From assembly GCF_001940525.2 (NCBI RefSeq), contig NZ_CP019437.1, positions 1,896,501-1,960,500 of the forward strand: a DNA stretch of 64,000 nucleotides. Direction: 5' to 3'. Within the stretch, counting starts at the first letter, position 1. Every line of letters begins with the position of its first letter. Origin of the DNA: Thioclava nitratireducens. Its GTDB lineage: Bacteria; Pseudomonadota; Alphaproteobacteria; Rhodobacterales; Rhodobacteraceae. The translations under genes and the position numbers were made by a program. Below are positions 24,742-32,631 of the stretch, one piece after another. Under the pieces are notes generated by a model. It ran no database searches. It was given only the letters and a program-made list of their open reading frames with translations, and was not told the DNA's origin.

Positions 24742-26418
24742 ATGAGAAACGGTGGTCAACTTCTGGTCGAGAGCCTCGTAGGGCTCGGTGCGCGCAAGGC
24801 GTTTGGGGTGCCGGGCGAAAGCTATCTCGCGGTGCTCGATGCGCTGCACGACACGCAAGGCACGCTCGATTTCGTGCTGTGCCGTCAGGAAGGCGGGGCG
24901 AGTTTCATGGCCGCCGCATATGGTAAGCTGACCGGGGAGCCGGGCATCTGCATGGTGACGCGCGGCCCCGGGGCGACCAATGCCTCGATCGGGGTGCATA
25001 CCGCGATGCAGGATTCCGCACCGATGATCCTCTTCGTGGGGCAGGTCGGCACCGATATGAAGGGCCGCGAGGCGTTTCAGGAGCTCGATTACAAGGCGGT
25101 TTTCGGGACGATGGCGAAATGGGCGGTCGAGATCGACCGGGTCGAACGTATCCCCGAAATTCTGTCGCGGGCCTGGACGATGGCTGTGAGCGGGCGGCCC
25201 GGCCCGGTCGTGGTTGCGCTGCCCGAGGACATGCTGACCGCGATGACCGAGGCCGCGCCGCTTGGCGCGCCCGTCCGGATCACCGAGCCGCAGCCCGATC
25301 CGACGGCGATGGGCGAACTGCGCGAGATGCTCGCCGGGGCCGAGCGTCCCTTGATCCTCTACGGTGGGTGCAACTGGCGCGGGGACGGCACGTCGCCCAT
25401 TAAGTTCTTCGCGGAAGCTTCTGATATCCCTGTGCTTTCGGTCTTTCGCTATCAAGACCAGTTCGACAATAATTCACCCGTTTTCTGTGGCGATGCGGGC
25501 GTCGGGATGGCGCCGCATGTGAAGCGTCTGATGCGCGAGGCCGACGTGATCCTCGCGATCAATGCGCGCTTTGGCGAGAATACGACCGACGGCTACACGC
25601 TTCTCGACGTGCCGCAGCCCGCGCAGCGGCTGATCCATATCCACGGCTCCGATCTGGAGATCGGCAAGATCTACCGTCCCGAACTTGGCATCCATGCCGG
25701 ACCGAACGCCTTTGCCGCCGCACTTGGCGCAATGGACCCGGTCAAAGGCGGCTGGGCCGATTGGCGCGCCGAGGGACGGGCGGCCTATGACGCTGGCTTC
25801 GATCTGCCGGAGCTGCCCTCGCCGGTCGATATGGGCAAGGTCTGCGCCTATCTGCGCGAAGAACTCCCCGAGGACATGATCCTGACCAACGGGGCGGGCA
25901 ATTTCGCGGTCTGGCCGGGGCGGTTCTTCCGCTTCGGGCCGAAGGCCACGCTGCTTGCGCCGCAATCGGGGGCGATGGGCTATGGGGTGCCCGCCGCGAT
26001 TGCCGCCAAGGTGGCGCAGCCCGAGCGGACCGTGGTCTGCTTCGCGGGCGACGGCGATTTCCAGATGACCTCGCAGGAGCTTGCCACCGCCGCGCAGGCG
26101 GGCGCACAGCCGATTATTCTGATCCTCAATAACGGGATTTACGGCACGATCCGCGCCCATCAGGAGCGCAATTATCCGACCCGCGTGTCGGGCACGACGA
26201 TGGCGGTGAACCCGGATTTCGCGGCGTTGGCGAAGGCCTATGGCTTCCACGGCGAGCGGGTCGAGCGGACGGAGGATTTCGCCGCCGCCTTTGAACGTGC
26301 GCGGGCGTCCGAGACCGGCGCGGTGCTGGACCTCGTGATCTCGCCCGAGGCGCTGACCCCGCGCCAGTCGCTCTCGGCGATGCGTTCGGCGGCACTGGAG
26401 GCGGGCAAGGGGCGCTGA
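24742..26418 (+). CDS. Thiamine-diphosphate enzyme, acetolactate synthase-like
   Basis: The 558-residue protein has the three-domain layout of the acetohydroxyacid synthase/benzoylformate decarboxylase group. Glu50, which activates the cofactor, sits in CRQEGGASFMA. A central FAD/NAD-like domain follows, and the C-terminal metal-diphosphate motif GDGDF runs to NN (GDGDFQMTSQELA to ILILNNGIYG). The N-terminal FGVPGESYLAVLDAL is typical of the family. It is not clearly IlvB, as no small regulatory subunit follows, and it lacks traits I would expect of sulfoacetaldehyde acetyltransferase. The substrate is open. The start at 24742 follows a purine-rich AAGAGGGAGAGAGG. Confidence 0.75.
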   Translation: MRNGGQLLVESLVGLGARKAFGVPGESYLAVLDALHDTQGTLDFVLCRQEGGASFMAAAYGKLTGEPGICMVTRGPGATNASIGVHTAMQDSAPMILFVGQVGTDMKGREAFQELDYKAVFGTMAKWAVEIDRVERIPEILSRAWTMAVSGRPGPVVVALPEDMLTAMTEAAPLGAPVRITEPQPDPTAMGELREMLAGAERPLILYGGCNWRGDGTSPIKFFAEASDIPVLSVFRYQDQFDNNSPVFCGDAGVGMAPHVKRLMREADVILAINARFGENTTDGYTLLDVPQPAQRLIHIHGSDLEIGKIYRPELGIHAGPNAFAAALGAMDPVKGGWADWRAEGRAAYDAGFDLPELPSPVDMGKVCAYLREELPEDMILTNGAGNFAVWPGRFFRFGPKATLLAPQSGAMGYGVPAAIAAKVAQPERTVVCFAGDGDFQMTSQELATAAQAGAQPIILILNNGIYGTIRAHQERNYPTRVSGTTMAVNPDFAALAKAYGFHGERVERTEDFAAAFERARASETGAVLDLVISPEALTPRQSLSAMRSAALEAGKGR

Positions 26419-26430
26419 GCGCCTGCCGCC

Positions 26431-27126
26431 TCAGAACGTCTCGACCCAGGGGCGCAGCGTGATCTCGTTTGTCCAGGCGCTGCGATCCTGCTCGATCAGT
26501 TGGCGGTAGGTCTTCGCGATCGCCTCGGGGCGCAGCATCGAGCCGGGCTCGTCCGGCGCCTCGCTGCGACCGGGGTTGAGGATCATTCCGTCGATATTCA
26601 CCCAGGCGACATGGATACCCTTGGGGTGCAACTCTCGCGCCATGCTCTCCGCCAGCCCGCGTTGCGCGAATTTGCCCATCGCGAAGGGGGCGGAGCGTGC
26701 GAACCCTTTAACCCCGGCGGAGGCTCCGGTGAACAGGATCGTGCCGCGAGTGCCGTCGGCGGGCTCCGCCGTCAGCATCCGGCGCGCGGCGTGTTTGCCG
26801 GTGAGAAACGCCCCGATCGCAGTGATCTCGACGGCGGCGCGGACCTCTTCGGCGTCGAGCTCCGCAACCGGGCCGCGCACCCGTCCCGAGGGGTTGTAGA
26901 CCACGACGCGCGGCGGCTCTGGCAGAGCGTCGAACAGCGCCGCGATGGCGGCCTCGTCGGTCGCGTCCAGCTGCACCGTGCGCGCACCGATTTCCTCGGC
27001 CAGCGCCTGCATCCGCACGGTGCTGCGTGCTGCGAGAGTCAGGTCATAATCGGGCGCAAGCTCCCGCGCCACGGCGGCGGAAAGCCCGTCGCCCACCCCG
27101 ATGATCACCGCCTGTGCCTTGCTCAT
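26431..27126 (-). CDS. Atypical SDR-family protein lacking the catalytic tyrosine
   Basis: The 231-residue protein has a Rossmann N terminus (IIGVGDGLSAAVA), NPSG in place of NNAG (78-81), and a strand ending FTGAS. At the position of the YxxxK motif it reads FAMGK (Phe148, Lys152), so the catalytic Tyr is replaced by Phe. Either it has a non-redox or altered role, or another residue donates the proton. It converges on the thiamine-diphosphate enzyme gene 12 bp away. The start at 27126 is supported by AAGGAGG upstream. Binding partners or substrate cannot be inferred. Confidence 0.75.
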   Translation of the reverse strand: MSKAQAVIIGVGDGLSAAVARELAPDYDLTLAARSTVRMQALAEEIGARTVQLDATDEAAIAALFDALPEPPRVVVYNPSGRVRGPVAELDAEEVRAAVEITAIGAFLTGKHAARRMLTAEPADGTRGTILFTGASAGVKGFARSAPFAMGKFAQRGLAESMARELHPKGIHVAWVNIDGMILNPGRSEAPDEPGSMLRPEAIAKTYRQLIEQDRSAWTNEITLRPWVETF

Positions 27127-27455
27127 GGCCTTTCCTCCTTGCTCGGTTTCGGTTCCCGCGCGCGCCGCGGATGCCCTATGACATAGTCCGGTGCGACAGG
27201 GGCCCAAACCGGGCCTCGCGTCCGCGCCAGCGACAGCTTACCCGAAAAGTTTAAGATGCGAGCGCCTGATCACGATCGGGCAGACGGCCCCGAAACCGGC
27301 GAGCCCGGTTATCGAACAGACCAGCAGGCGGCCCGGCCAGTGGCGGCGACCGGCAGATGATCGGTCAGCAGGATTGCCTGCAGCGGGGTCGCGGGCGCGC
27401 CGTCAGCAGCGCCACGCCCACGCCCTGCGTACAGGCCCGGCTGACCGTTCTGTCT
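27127..27455. other. Spacer upstream of the atypical SDR, no gene seen
   Basis: These 329 bp lie between the SDR start and the stop of the upstream Gfo/Idh gene on the same strand. Translations of both strands give only short, low-complexity frames without recognisable motifs. A promoter for the SDR gene should lie in the part next to 27126; no terminator with a T run is visible. Confidence 0.4.
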
Positions 27456-28580
27456 TCAGGCCACGCGGCGCCAAGGCTGCGCAGGGAAGTGCACGGCCTC
27501 GCCGGTCTCGATCGAGCGTTGCACGGCCTGACCGATCGCGACCGCGGCCCAACCATCTTCCAGCGTGACCTCGGGTGCTGCGCGCTCCCCGCGCACGAGA
27601 GCGAGGAAGCCGACATGCTGGTGATAGGTGGAGCCGTTGTGATCGCCAGCGGCGAGCAATTCCTCGGGCACGGGCAACTCGCGCTCCACCGGGCCCTTCG
27701 GATCGCGCGGCGAGATCACCAGCTTCGGTACCGGCGGCAGACCCAGATGCTCGGGCCAGAAGCGGGTCGGGCCGGGCACCAGCGCCTCGATCTTGCCGTT
27801 GGGCCCGACGGCGGTGACCTCCTCCTGATAGCGCGCGCCCTCGGCATACATGCACAGTTCCAGCATCGCCCGCGCGCCGTTCTCGAATTCGACGATCGCG
27901 AAGCCCGCGTCGAGGATGTCGGGTGCTCCGTCCTCGGAGACGTGGTTCACCGGCGCAGGAGCCGAGGCCATGACGCGCACCGGCTCGGACTTCAGCGCGA
28001 GGCGCATCAGGTCGAAGAAGTGGCAGCATTTCTCGACGAAGGTGCCGCCGGTATAGCGATTGAAGCGGTTCCAGTTGCCGACCTTGAACAGGAAGGGGAA
28101 GCGGTGTTCGCGGACCGTGAGCATGGTGATCCCGCCCGTCGCTGCCTCGGCCTCGTCGAGGAAAGCGGCGATCGGCGGCATGTAGCGATATTCCATCGCG
28201 ACCCAAACCGGCGCGGGGTAGTTGTCGCGGAAGGCTTGCAGCCGCTCGGCATGGGTCGGGTCGGTGAAGAGCGGCTTTTCCACGAGCACCGGCAGCGGGC
28301 GTGTCGATGCGATTTCTTCGAGCTGTTCGAGATGGCGGAAGTTCGGGCTGGTGATGACGAGGCAGTCGAGCGCCTCCACCGCCAGAAGCTCCGCCACCGA
28401 CGCCACCATTTGCGCCCTCGGCGCGAGCGTCTGCGCGGCCTGCGCCATCTCTGCGTCGGGCTCGAAGATCGCCGCGACCTCCGCCCCGTCGAGCAGTGCG
28501 ATATTACGCAGGTGTTCCTGTCCCATCATGCCGCAGCCGATCATGCCGTAGCGAACGGGTTCCGTCTTGGTGGCGCTCAT
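27456..28580 (-). CDS. Gfo/Idh/MocA family protein, candidate NAD-dependent sulfoquinovosidase (GH188-like)
   Basis: The 374-residue protein has an N-terminal Rossmann fold (MIGCGMMGQEH, residues 13-23), the VEKPL nucleotide/catalytic lysine motif near residue 100, and a C-terminal alpha/beta dimer domain with the EYRYMP and GGTFVEKCCHFFD region that carries the catalytic His of the family. By itself it could be any sugar dehydrogenase. Context narrows it. It lies next to a GntR regulator and opposite a SmoC-SmoB-SmoA set. Sulfoquinovose clusters of Roseobacter-group bacteria that lack the GH31 sulfoquinovosidase are known to carry an NAD-dependent glycosidase of this superfamily (GH188), which works by transient C3 oxidation. 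No GH31 gene is present in the window. The function is inferred, not proven. Confidence 0.65.
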   Translation of the reverse strand: MSATKTEPVRYGMIGCGMMGQEHLRNIALLDGAEVAAIFEPDAEMAQAAQTLAPRAQMVASVAELLAVEALDCLVITSPNFRHLEQLEEIASTRPLPVLVEKPLFTDPTHAERLQAFRDNYPAPVWVAMEYRYMPPIAAFLDEAEAATGGITMLTVREHRFPFLFKVGNWNRFNRYTGGTFVEKCCHFFDLMRLALKSEPVRVMASAPAPVNHVSEDGAPDILDAGFAIVEFENGARAMLELCMYAEGARYQEEVTAVGPNGKIEALVPGPTRFWPEHLGLPPVPKLVISPRDPKGPVERELPVPEELLAAGDHNGSTYHQHVGFLALVRGERAAPEVTLEDGWAAVAIGQAVQRSIETGEAVHFPAQPWRRVA

Positions 28581-28590
28581 CCGAGCCTCC

Positions 28591-29307
28591 TCATCTCATG
28601 CGTTGAACGTAATGCGCGCGGCTGGTGTCGAACCATGTGCGCGAAAATTCGACCGGGGCAGACCCGTCGGCCCAGCTGAAGCGCTCGATATAGCCAGCGG
28701 TCTCACCGGGGCGGCAGTCGAGCTCCGACGGCCCCCAGTCCGGCATCGGGGCGAAGCTGACCCGGTCTTCGGCGCTCGCGATCCAGAAACCGAGCGCGCG
28801 TTGGTAGTAGGCGTAAAGCGAGTCCTCGAGATCCTCGGCTTTCACCTCGCCCTTCGAGGCGTCGAGCCAGATTTCCTCCGCCGCGACTGGCGTCTCATCG
28901 AGGAAACGCAGGCGGCGCACCCGGCTCGCACGCAAGGCTGTGCCGAAGGCAGGCAGGTCGGCGGGCTTGTCCATCACGTCGACCGAGAGGATGCGGGCAT
29001 TCGGGAAGCCGCCGCCCGAGAGCAGTTCGATCCGCAGCATGGAGTAGAAATGGTCGCGCAGGTTGCGGGTGCGGATGTAATTGCCCGAGCCTTGCACACG
29101 CTCCAGCAGGCCTTTCTCCTCGAGATCCTCCAGCGCGCGCCGCAACGTCCCCACCGCGATCTTCAGCTGCGCGGACATCGTCCGTTCCGGGGGCAGACGC
29201 TCCCCGTCGGTGAGTCGTCCCGCCGCGATATCTCGAATCAGCATCTCGGAAATCTGCTGATAGATCGGCAGTCCGGTGCGCTCTGACCCTTGATTTGCCT
29301 GTGTCAC
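28591..29307 (-). CDS. GntR/UTRA transcriptional regulator of the sulfoquinovose-type cluster
   Basis: The 238-residue regulator has a GntR winged helix (residues 14-78: PIYQQISEMLIRDI, RLPPERTMSAQL, GTLRRALEDLEEKGLLERVQGSGNYI) and a C-terminal UTRA effector domain of the HutC subfamily. It is divergent from the monooxygenase operon and lies 10 bp upstream of the Gfo/Idh gene on the same strand. It therefore probably represses both until a sulfosugar-derived ligand appears. Agrobacterium uses a different regulator family for its smo genes, so this would be a lineage-specific solution. Confidence 0.85.
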   Translation of the reverse strand: MTQANQGSERTGLPIYQQISEMLIRDIAAGRLTDGERLPPERTMSAQLKIAVGTLRRALEDLEEKGLLERVQGSGNYIRTRNLRDHFYSMLRIELLSGGGFPNARILSVDVMDKPADLPAFGTALRASRVRRLRFLDETPVAAEEIWLDASKGEVKAEDLEDSLYAYYQRALGFWIASAEDRVSFAPMPDWGPSELDCRPGETAGYIERFSWADGSAPVEFSRTWFDTSRAHYVQRMR

Positions 29308-29323
29308 TTGGTCGCCCCAAAAA

Positions 29324-29348
29324 TTGATACAGTATTGATCTATATCAA
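29324..29348. promoter_or_regulatory. Candidate GntR operator in the divergent spacer
   Basis: TTGAT occurs at 29324-29328 and 29335-29339 (11-bp period), and ATCAA at 29344-29348. The second TTGAT and ATCAA form an inverted repeat with a 4-base centre, and TTGATA (29324-29329) pairs with TATCAA (29343-29348) at longer spacing. It lies 17 bp upstream of the GntR gene and about 50 bp upstream of the monooxygenase start. Confidence 0.5.
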
Positions 29349-29399
29349 GGCGGCTGCTAAGTGAAGGGAAATCGAACGGGAATCGCGAGGGAGGAACGC

Positions 29400-30554
29400 A
29401 TGACTGTTGTGCCGGTAAGATCGGCCGATCTCGATGCCGCGGAGGTGTCCTGGTTCTCGGCGCTTTGCTCGGATGATTATCGCTATCTGGGCCAGCCCGA
29501 AGGCGATCTGCGCTCCAGCTGGGCGCATTGCTCCGACATCGTGCGCGAAGCCGAGCGGCAGGGGTTCCGCAACATCCTGTGCCCGTCGAGCTATCAGGTG
29601 GGCCAAGACACGCTGAGCTTCGTCGCGGGTGCCAGCCAGATCACGAACCGGATGAATTTCCTCGCCGCCGTGCGCTGCGGGGAGATGCAACCGATCATGC
29701 TGGCGCGGACCATCGCCACGCTCGACCACATGCTCGAGGGGCGTCTGACGGTGAACATCATCTCGTCCGATTTCCCGGGCGAGAAGGAAGAGAGCGAATT
29801 CCGCTACCAGCGCTCGCGCGAGGTTGTGGAGATCCTCAAACAGGCCTGGACCCGCGACGAGATCAATTACGAAGGTCAGATCTACAATTTCAAAGGCCTC
29901 ACCACCGACCCGGCGAAGCCTTATCAGCAGGGCGGCCCGCTCCTTTATTTCGGGGGCTATTCCCCGGCGGCGGTCGAGCTGTGCGCAGAGCATTGCGACG
30001 TCTACCTGATGTGGCCCGAGACCAAGGAAGAGCTGGAAGGCCGGATGAAGGTCGTCAACGAGGCCGCCGAGCGTCATGGCCGTGTGCTCGATTACGGGCT
30101 GCGGGTCCATGTGATCGTGCGCGACACCGAGGCCGAGGCGAAGGAATACGCGCAGGAGCTGGTGTCCAAGCTCGATGACGAGGAAGGTCGCAAGATCCGC
30201 GAGCGGGCGCATGATGCAAGCTCGCTCGGCGTGTCGAAACAGGCGCGCAACCGCGAGATCGCGGATGAGAGCGGCTATGTCGAGCCGAACCTCTGGACCG
30301 GGGTCGGGCGCGCGCGCTCTGGCTGCGGTGCGGCGCTGGTGGGCTCGGCCGATCAGGTGCTCACGAAGCTCGAGGAATATCGCAAGATGGGCATTCGCGC
30401 CTTCATCCTCTCGGGCTATCCGCATATCGACGAGGCCCGCCAGTTCGGCCGTCTCGTGATGCCGCATCTCGACACGGTCTCGCTGCCCGAAGTCTATGGC
30501 CGCGTCCCGATGGGGCCGCCCGCAACACCGCTCGCAGAAGGGGAACGCCGTTAA
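29400..30554 (+). CDS. smoC: Flavin-dependent monooxygenase, candidate sulfoquinovose monooxygenase
   Basis: The 384-residue LLM-class (bacterial luciferase-like, SsuD-related) enzyme has a TIM barrel with MLEGRLTVNIISSDFPGE, the FMN-phosphate region corresponding to SsuD, and YQRSREVVEILKQAWTRDEINYEG, a hallmark of SsuD/SmoC relatives. SsuD-like enzymes cleave C-S bonds of sulfonates with reduced FMN and oxygen. Following it are an aldo-keto reductase that resembles SmoB and a flavin reductase, the exact enzyme set of the sulfo-SMO pathway. It would convert sulfoquinovose to 6-oxo-glucose and sulfite. The start at 29400 has GGGAGGA upstream; the start/stop overlap with the next gene is one base. 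Alkanesulfonate monooxygenase is the alternative. Confidence 0.72.
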   Translation: MTVVPVRSADLDAAEVSWFSALCSDDYRYLGQPEGDLRSSWAHCSDIVREAERQGFRNILCPSSYQVGQDTLSFVAGASQITNRMNFLAAVRCGEMQPIMLARTIATLDHMLEGRLTVNIISSDFPGEKEESEFRYQRSREVVEILKQAWTRDEINYEGQIYNFKGLTTDPAKPYQQGGPLLYFGGYSPAAVELCAEHCDVYLMWPETKEELEGRMKVVNEAAERHGRVLDYGLRVHVIVRDTEAEAKEYAQELVSKLDDEEGRKIRERAHDASSLGVSKQARNREIADESGYVEPNLWTGVGRARSGCGAALVGSADQVLTKLEEYRKMGIRAFILSGYPHIDEARQFGRLVMPHLDTVSLPEVYGRVPMGPPATPLAEGERR

Positions 30555-31444
30555 TGGAAAAGATCGACCTCACCTCCGACGTGGCGCTCAGCCGGATCGT
30601 CTATGGCATGTGGCGCCTCGGCGACGATGCCGATACCTCGCCCGCCCATGTGCGCGCCAAGATCGACGCCTGTCTGGAGCAGGGGATCACCACCTTCGAC
30701 CATGCCGACATCTATGGCGGCTACACGGCGGAGGGCATCTTCGGCGCGGCGATGCGCGAGGACCCGTCGCTGCGCGATCAGATGGAAATCGTCACGAAAT
30801 GCGACATCATCGTCTCGGCGGGGCGTCATTCCCACCGCAAGGTGAAGCACTACGATACCTCGCGCGCGCATATCGAAGCCTCGGTCGAGACCTCGCTGCG
30901 GGAGCTTGCCACCGACCGGATCGATCTGCTGCTGATCCACCGCCCCGATCCGCTGATGGATCATCACGAAACAGGCGCTGTGCTCGATGATCTCGTAGCC
31001 TCGGGCAAGGTGCGTGCGGTGGGCGTGTCGAACTTCCGCCCCAGGGACTGGGAACTGCTGCAATCGGCGATGAAGACGCCGCTCGTGACCAACCAGATCG
31101 AGATCAGCCTCGGCTGCCTCGCGCCCTTCACCAATGGCGACCTGGCCTTCCACCAGCGTCAGTCCCAACCCCCGATGGCATGGTCGCCGCTGGGTGGCGG
31201 CGCGCTGATGACAGGCGAGGGCCCTGTGCAGGCGGTGCTCGACGAGATCGCGCAGGCGCAGGGCGTCGATCGCGCAGCTGTCGCGACCGCTTTCCTGCTT
31301 GCCCATCCGGCGCGGATCATCCCGGTGATGGGCACCAACAATCTCGAGCGCATCGCGAAGCTCTCCGATGCTTTGAAGGTTCAGATCGACAGGGAGACGT
31401 GGTTCCGCCTCTACGAGGCCGGACTCGGTCAGGAGGTCCCATGA
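30554..31444 (+). CDS. smoB: Aldo-keto reductase, candidate 6-oxo-glucose reductase
   Basis: The 296-residue AKR has the catalytic tetrad Asp49, Tyr54, Lys82 and His129 (DHADIYGGYT, VTKCD, LIHRP) and the C-terminal nucleotide-binding GTNNLERI. It belongs to the YdhF-like group. The opening residues and overall length recall the Agrobacterium SmoB that reduces 6-oxo-glucose to glucose; I compared from memory only. It lies directly between the monooxygenase and the flavin reductase, coupled to both (1-base and ATGA overlaps). Together these point to the second step of oxygenolytic sulfoquinovose breakdown. Confidence 0.75.
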   Translation: MEKIDLTSDVALSRIVYGMWRLGDDADTSPAHVRAKIDACLEQGITTFDHADIYGGYTAEGIFGAAMREDPSLRDQMEIVTKCDIIVSAGRHSHRKVKHYDTSRAHIEASVETSLRELATDRIDLLLIHRPDPLMDHHETGAVLDDLVASGKVRAVGVSNFRPRDWELLQSAMKTPLVTNQIEISLGCLAPFTNGDLAFHQRQSQPPMAWSPLGGGALMTGEGPVQAVLDEIAQAQGVDRAAVATAFLLAHPARIIPVMGTNNLERIAKLSDALKVQIDRETWFRLYEAGLGQEVP

Positions 31445-31962
31445 TGAACGCCACCCGCCAGTTTACCCCGCGCACCTTCGTGCCGGGTCCCGAGAACACC
31501 CGCCTGCTGCGCGACGCCTTCGGGCGTTTCGCGACAGGCATCACCATCGTGACCGCCGCCAGCGAGAATGGCCCGGTCGCGATCACGGCGAACAGTTTCT
31601 CTTCGGTCTCGCTCGATCCGCCGCTGGTGATCTGGGCCCCGGACCGCAATTCGCGACGTTTCGTGCATTTCGAGAAGGCCGAGCATTACGCGATCCACGT
31701 GCTCGCCGCCGATCAGGACGATCTCTGCTTTGCGACTACGAAGAACGCCCACGCGCTGCTCGATCACGCCTATCACCTGAACGATCACGGCGTGCCGCTG
31801 ATCGACGGTTGCCTCGCGCGGTTCGAATGTCACCGCGTGGCCTGTCATGAGGGCGGCGACCACCTGCTGGTGCTGGGTCAGGTCGAGCGCGCGGTGATGC
31901 GTGACGATGGCGATGCGCTGGCCTTCTACCGCGGCCAGGTGCGGCGCATCGAGATGAACTGA
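31441..31962 (+). CDS. smoA: Flavin reductase of the monooxygenase, SmoA-like
   Basis: The 173-residue protein has the FMN-binding split barrel of the flavin reductase family (LRDAFGRFATGITIVTA, ITANSFSSVSLDPPLVIW, LVLGQVERA). It would reduce FMN with NAD(P)H and supply it to the upstream monooxygenase. AGGAGG lies 5 bases before the ATG at 31441, which overlaps the reductase stop as ATGA; a second ATG follows immediately. The length matches small partner reductases. Confidence 0.82.
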   Translation: MMNATRQFTPRTFVPGPENTRLLRDAFGRFATGITIVTAASENGPVAITANSFSSVSLDPPLVIWAPDRNSRRFVHFEKAEHYAIHVLAADQDDLCFATTKNAHALLDHAYHLNDHGVPLIDGCLARFECHRVACHEGGDHLLVLGQVERAVMRDDGDALAFYRGQVRRIEMN

Positions 31963-31976
31963 GACGGCACATATAC

Positions 31977-32012
31977 GGCCCGGGCCGCGCAGGAGGAGCG
32001 CGGCGCCGGGCC
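31977..32012 (+). terminator. Hairpin between flavin reductase and TRAP genes
   Basis: Arms 31977-31990 and 31998-32012 pair with one bulged base to give a long GC stem with a 7-base loop. No T run follows, so it probably acts as attenuator or RNA stabiliser rather than a full stop. It separates the catabolic enzyme genes from the transporter genes. Confidence 0.45.
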
Positions 32013-32043
32013 TTCAAGGGATCGCGAGGGAGGAAACGCGCGC

Positions 32044-32631
32044 ATGACCCTGCTGACAATCCTGGCCAGGCCGCTGGTCCGGCTGAACGACATCCTGCTC
32101 GCGATCGGACGCTGGGCGGGCGTCGTCGCCGTGGCGGCGATGGTCATCGCGATCCTGATCCAGATCTGGTTTCGCTACGTGCTCAACAACGCGCTGCCCT
32201 GGCCTGACGAGGCGGCGCGGTTCTGCATGCTCTGGATGGGGGGGCTGATGGCGCCCTCGGCCTTCCGCTCGGGCGGGTTCGTGGCGATCGACATGCTCGC
32301 GGCGATGCTGCCGAAGCTGGTCGCGCGCGGCCTGACGCTGGTGCTTCTGGTGTTCTCGCTGATGGTCTCGGTCGCGGCGCTGAAACTCGGCTGGGACGGG
32401 ATCACCGGCTTTGGCGGCAAATTCGCGACCGCCTCTCTCTGGGTGCCCGACAGCCTGGCCTTCGACGCCTGGATCCGTGTGCCGCGCAGCTGGATGATGG
32501 CCTCGCTCGTGGTGGGCTTCGCGCTTCTGGTGCTGGTCAATATCGAGCTGATCCTGCGCAACCTACTGGCCCTGCGCACCGGAGACGACCCGCTGCCGCC
32601 CGTGCTCGCGATCGCTGGAGGGGCAGAGTGA
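32044..32631 (+). CDS. TRAP transporter small permease subunit (DctQ type)
   Basis: The 195-residue protein has four predicted membrane helices (about 24-44, 58-76, 93-113 and 149-170) and the DctQ landmark FRYVLNNALPWPDEAARF. It links the large permease DctM and the periplasmic binding protein. GAGGGAGGAAA precedes the ATG. Its stop overlaps the next gene by GTGA. The transporter lies directly after the SmoCBA-like genes on the same strand, so it probably imports the sulfosugar or its glycoside. Confidence 0.88.
   Translation: MTLLTILARPLVRLNDILLAIGRWAGVVAVAAMVIAILIQIWFRYVLNNALPWPDEAARFCMLWMGGLMAPSAFRSGGFVAIDMLAAMLPKLVARGLTLVLLVFSLMVSVAALKLGWDGITGFGGKFATASLWVPDSLAFDAWIRVPRSWMMASLVVGFALLVLVNIELILRNLLALRTGDDPLPPVLAIAGGAE

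Noticed and set aside
24742..26418. Sulfoacetaldehyde acetyltransferase or sulfopyruvate decarboxylase for the thiamine-diphosphate enzyme
   Set aside because: Although near a sulfonate cluster, its N terminus and length fit the general acetolactate synthase-like group, and no sulfonate-specific motif was seen.
27191..27568. Small open frame in the spacer before the Gfo/Idh gene end
   Set aside because: It runs into the antisense of the Gfo/Idh gene, has no ribosome binding site or motif, and is Arg-rich.
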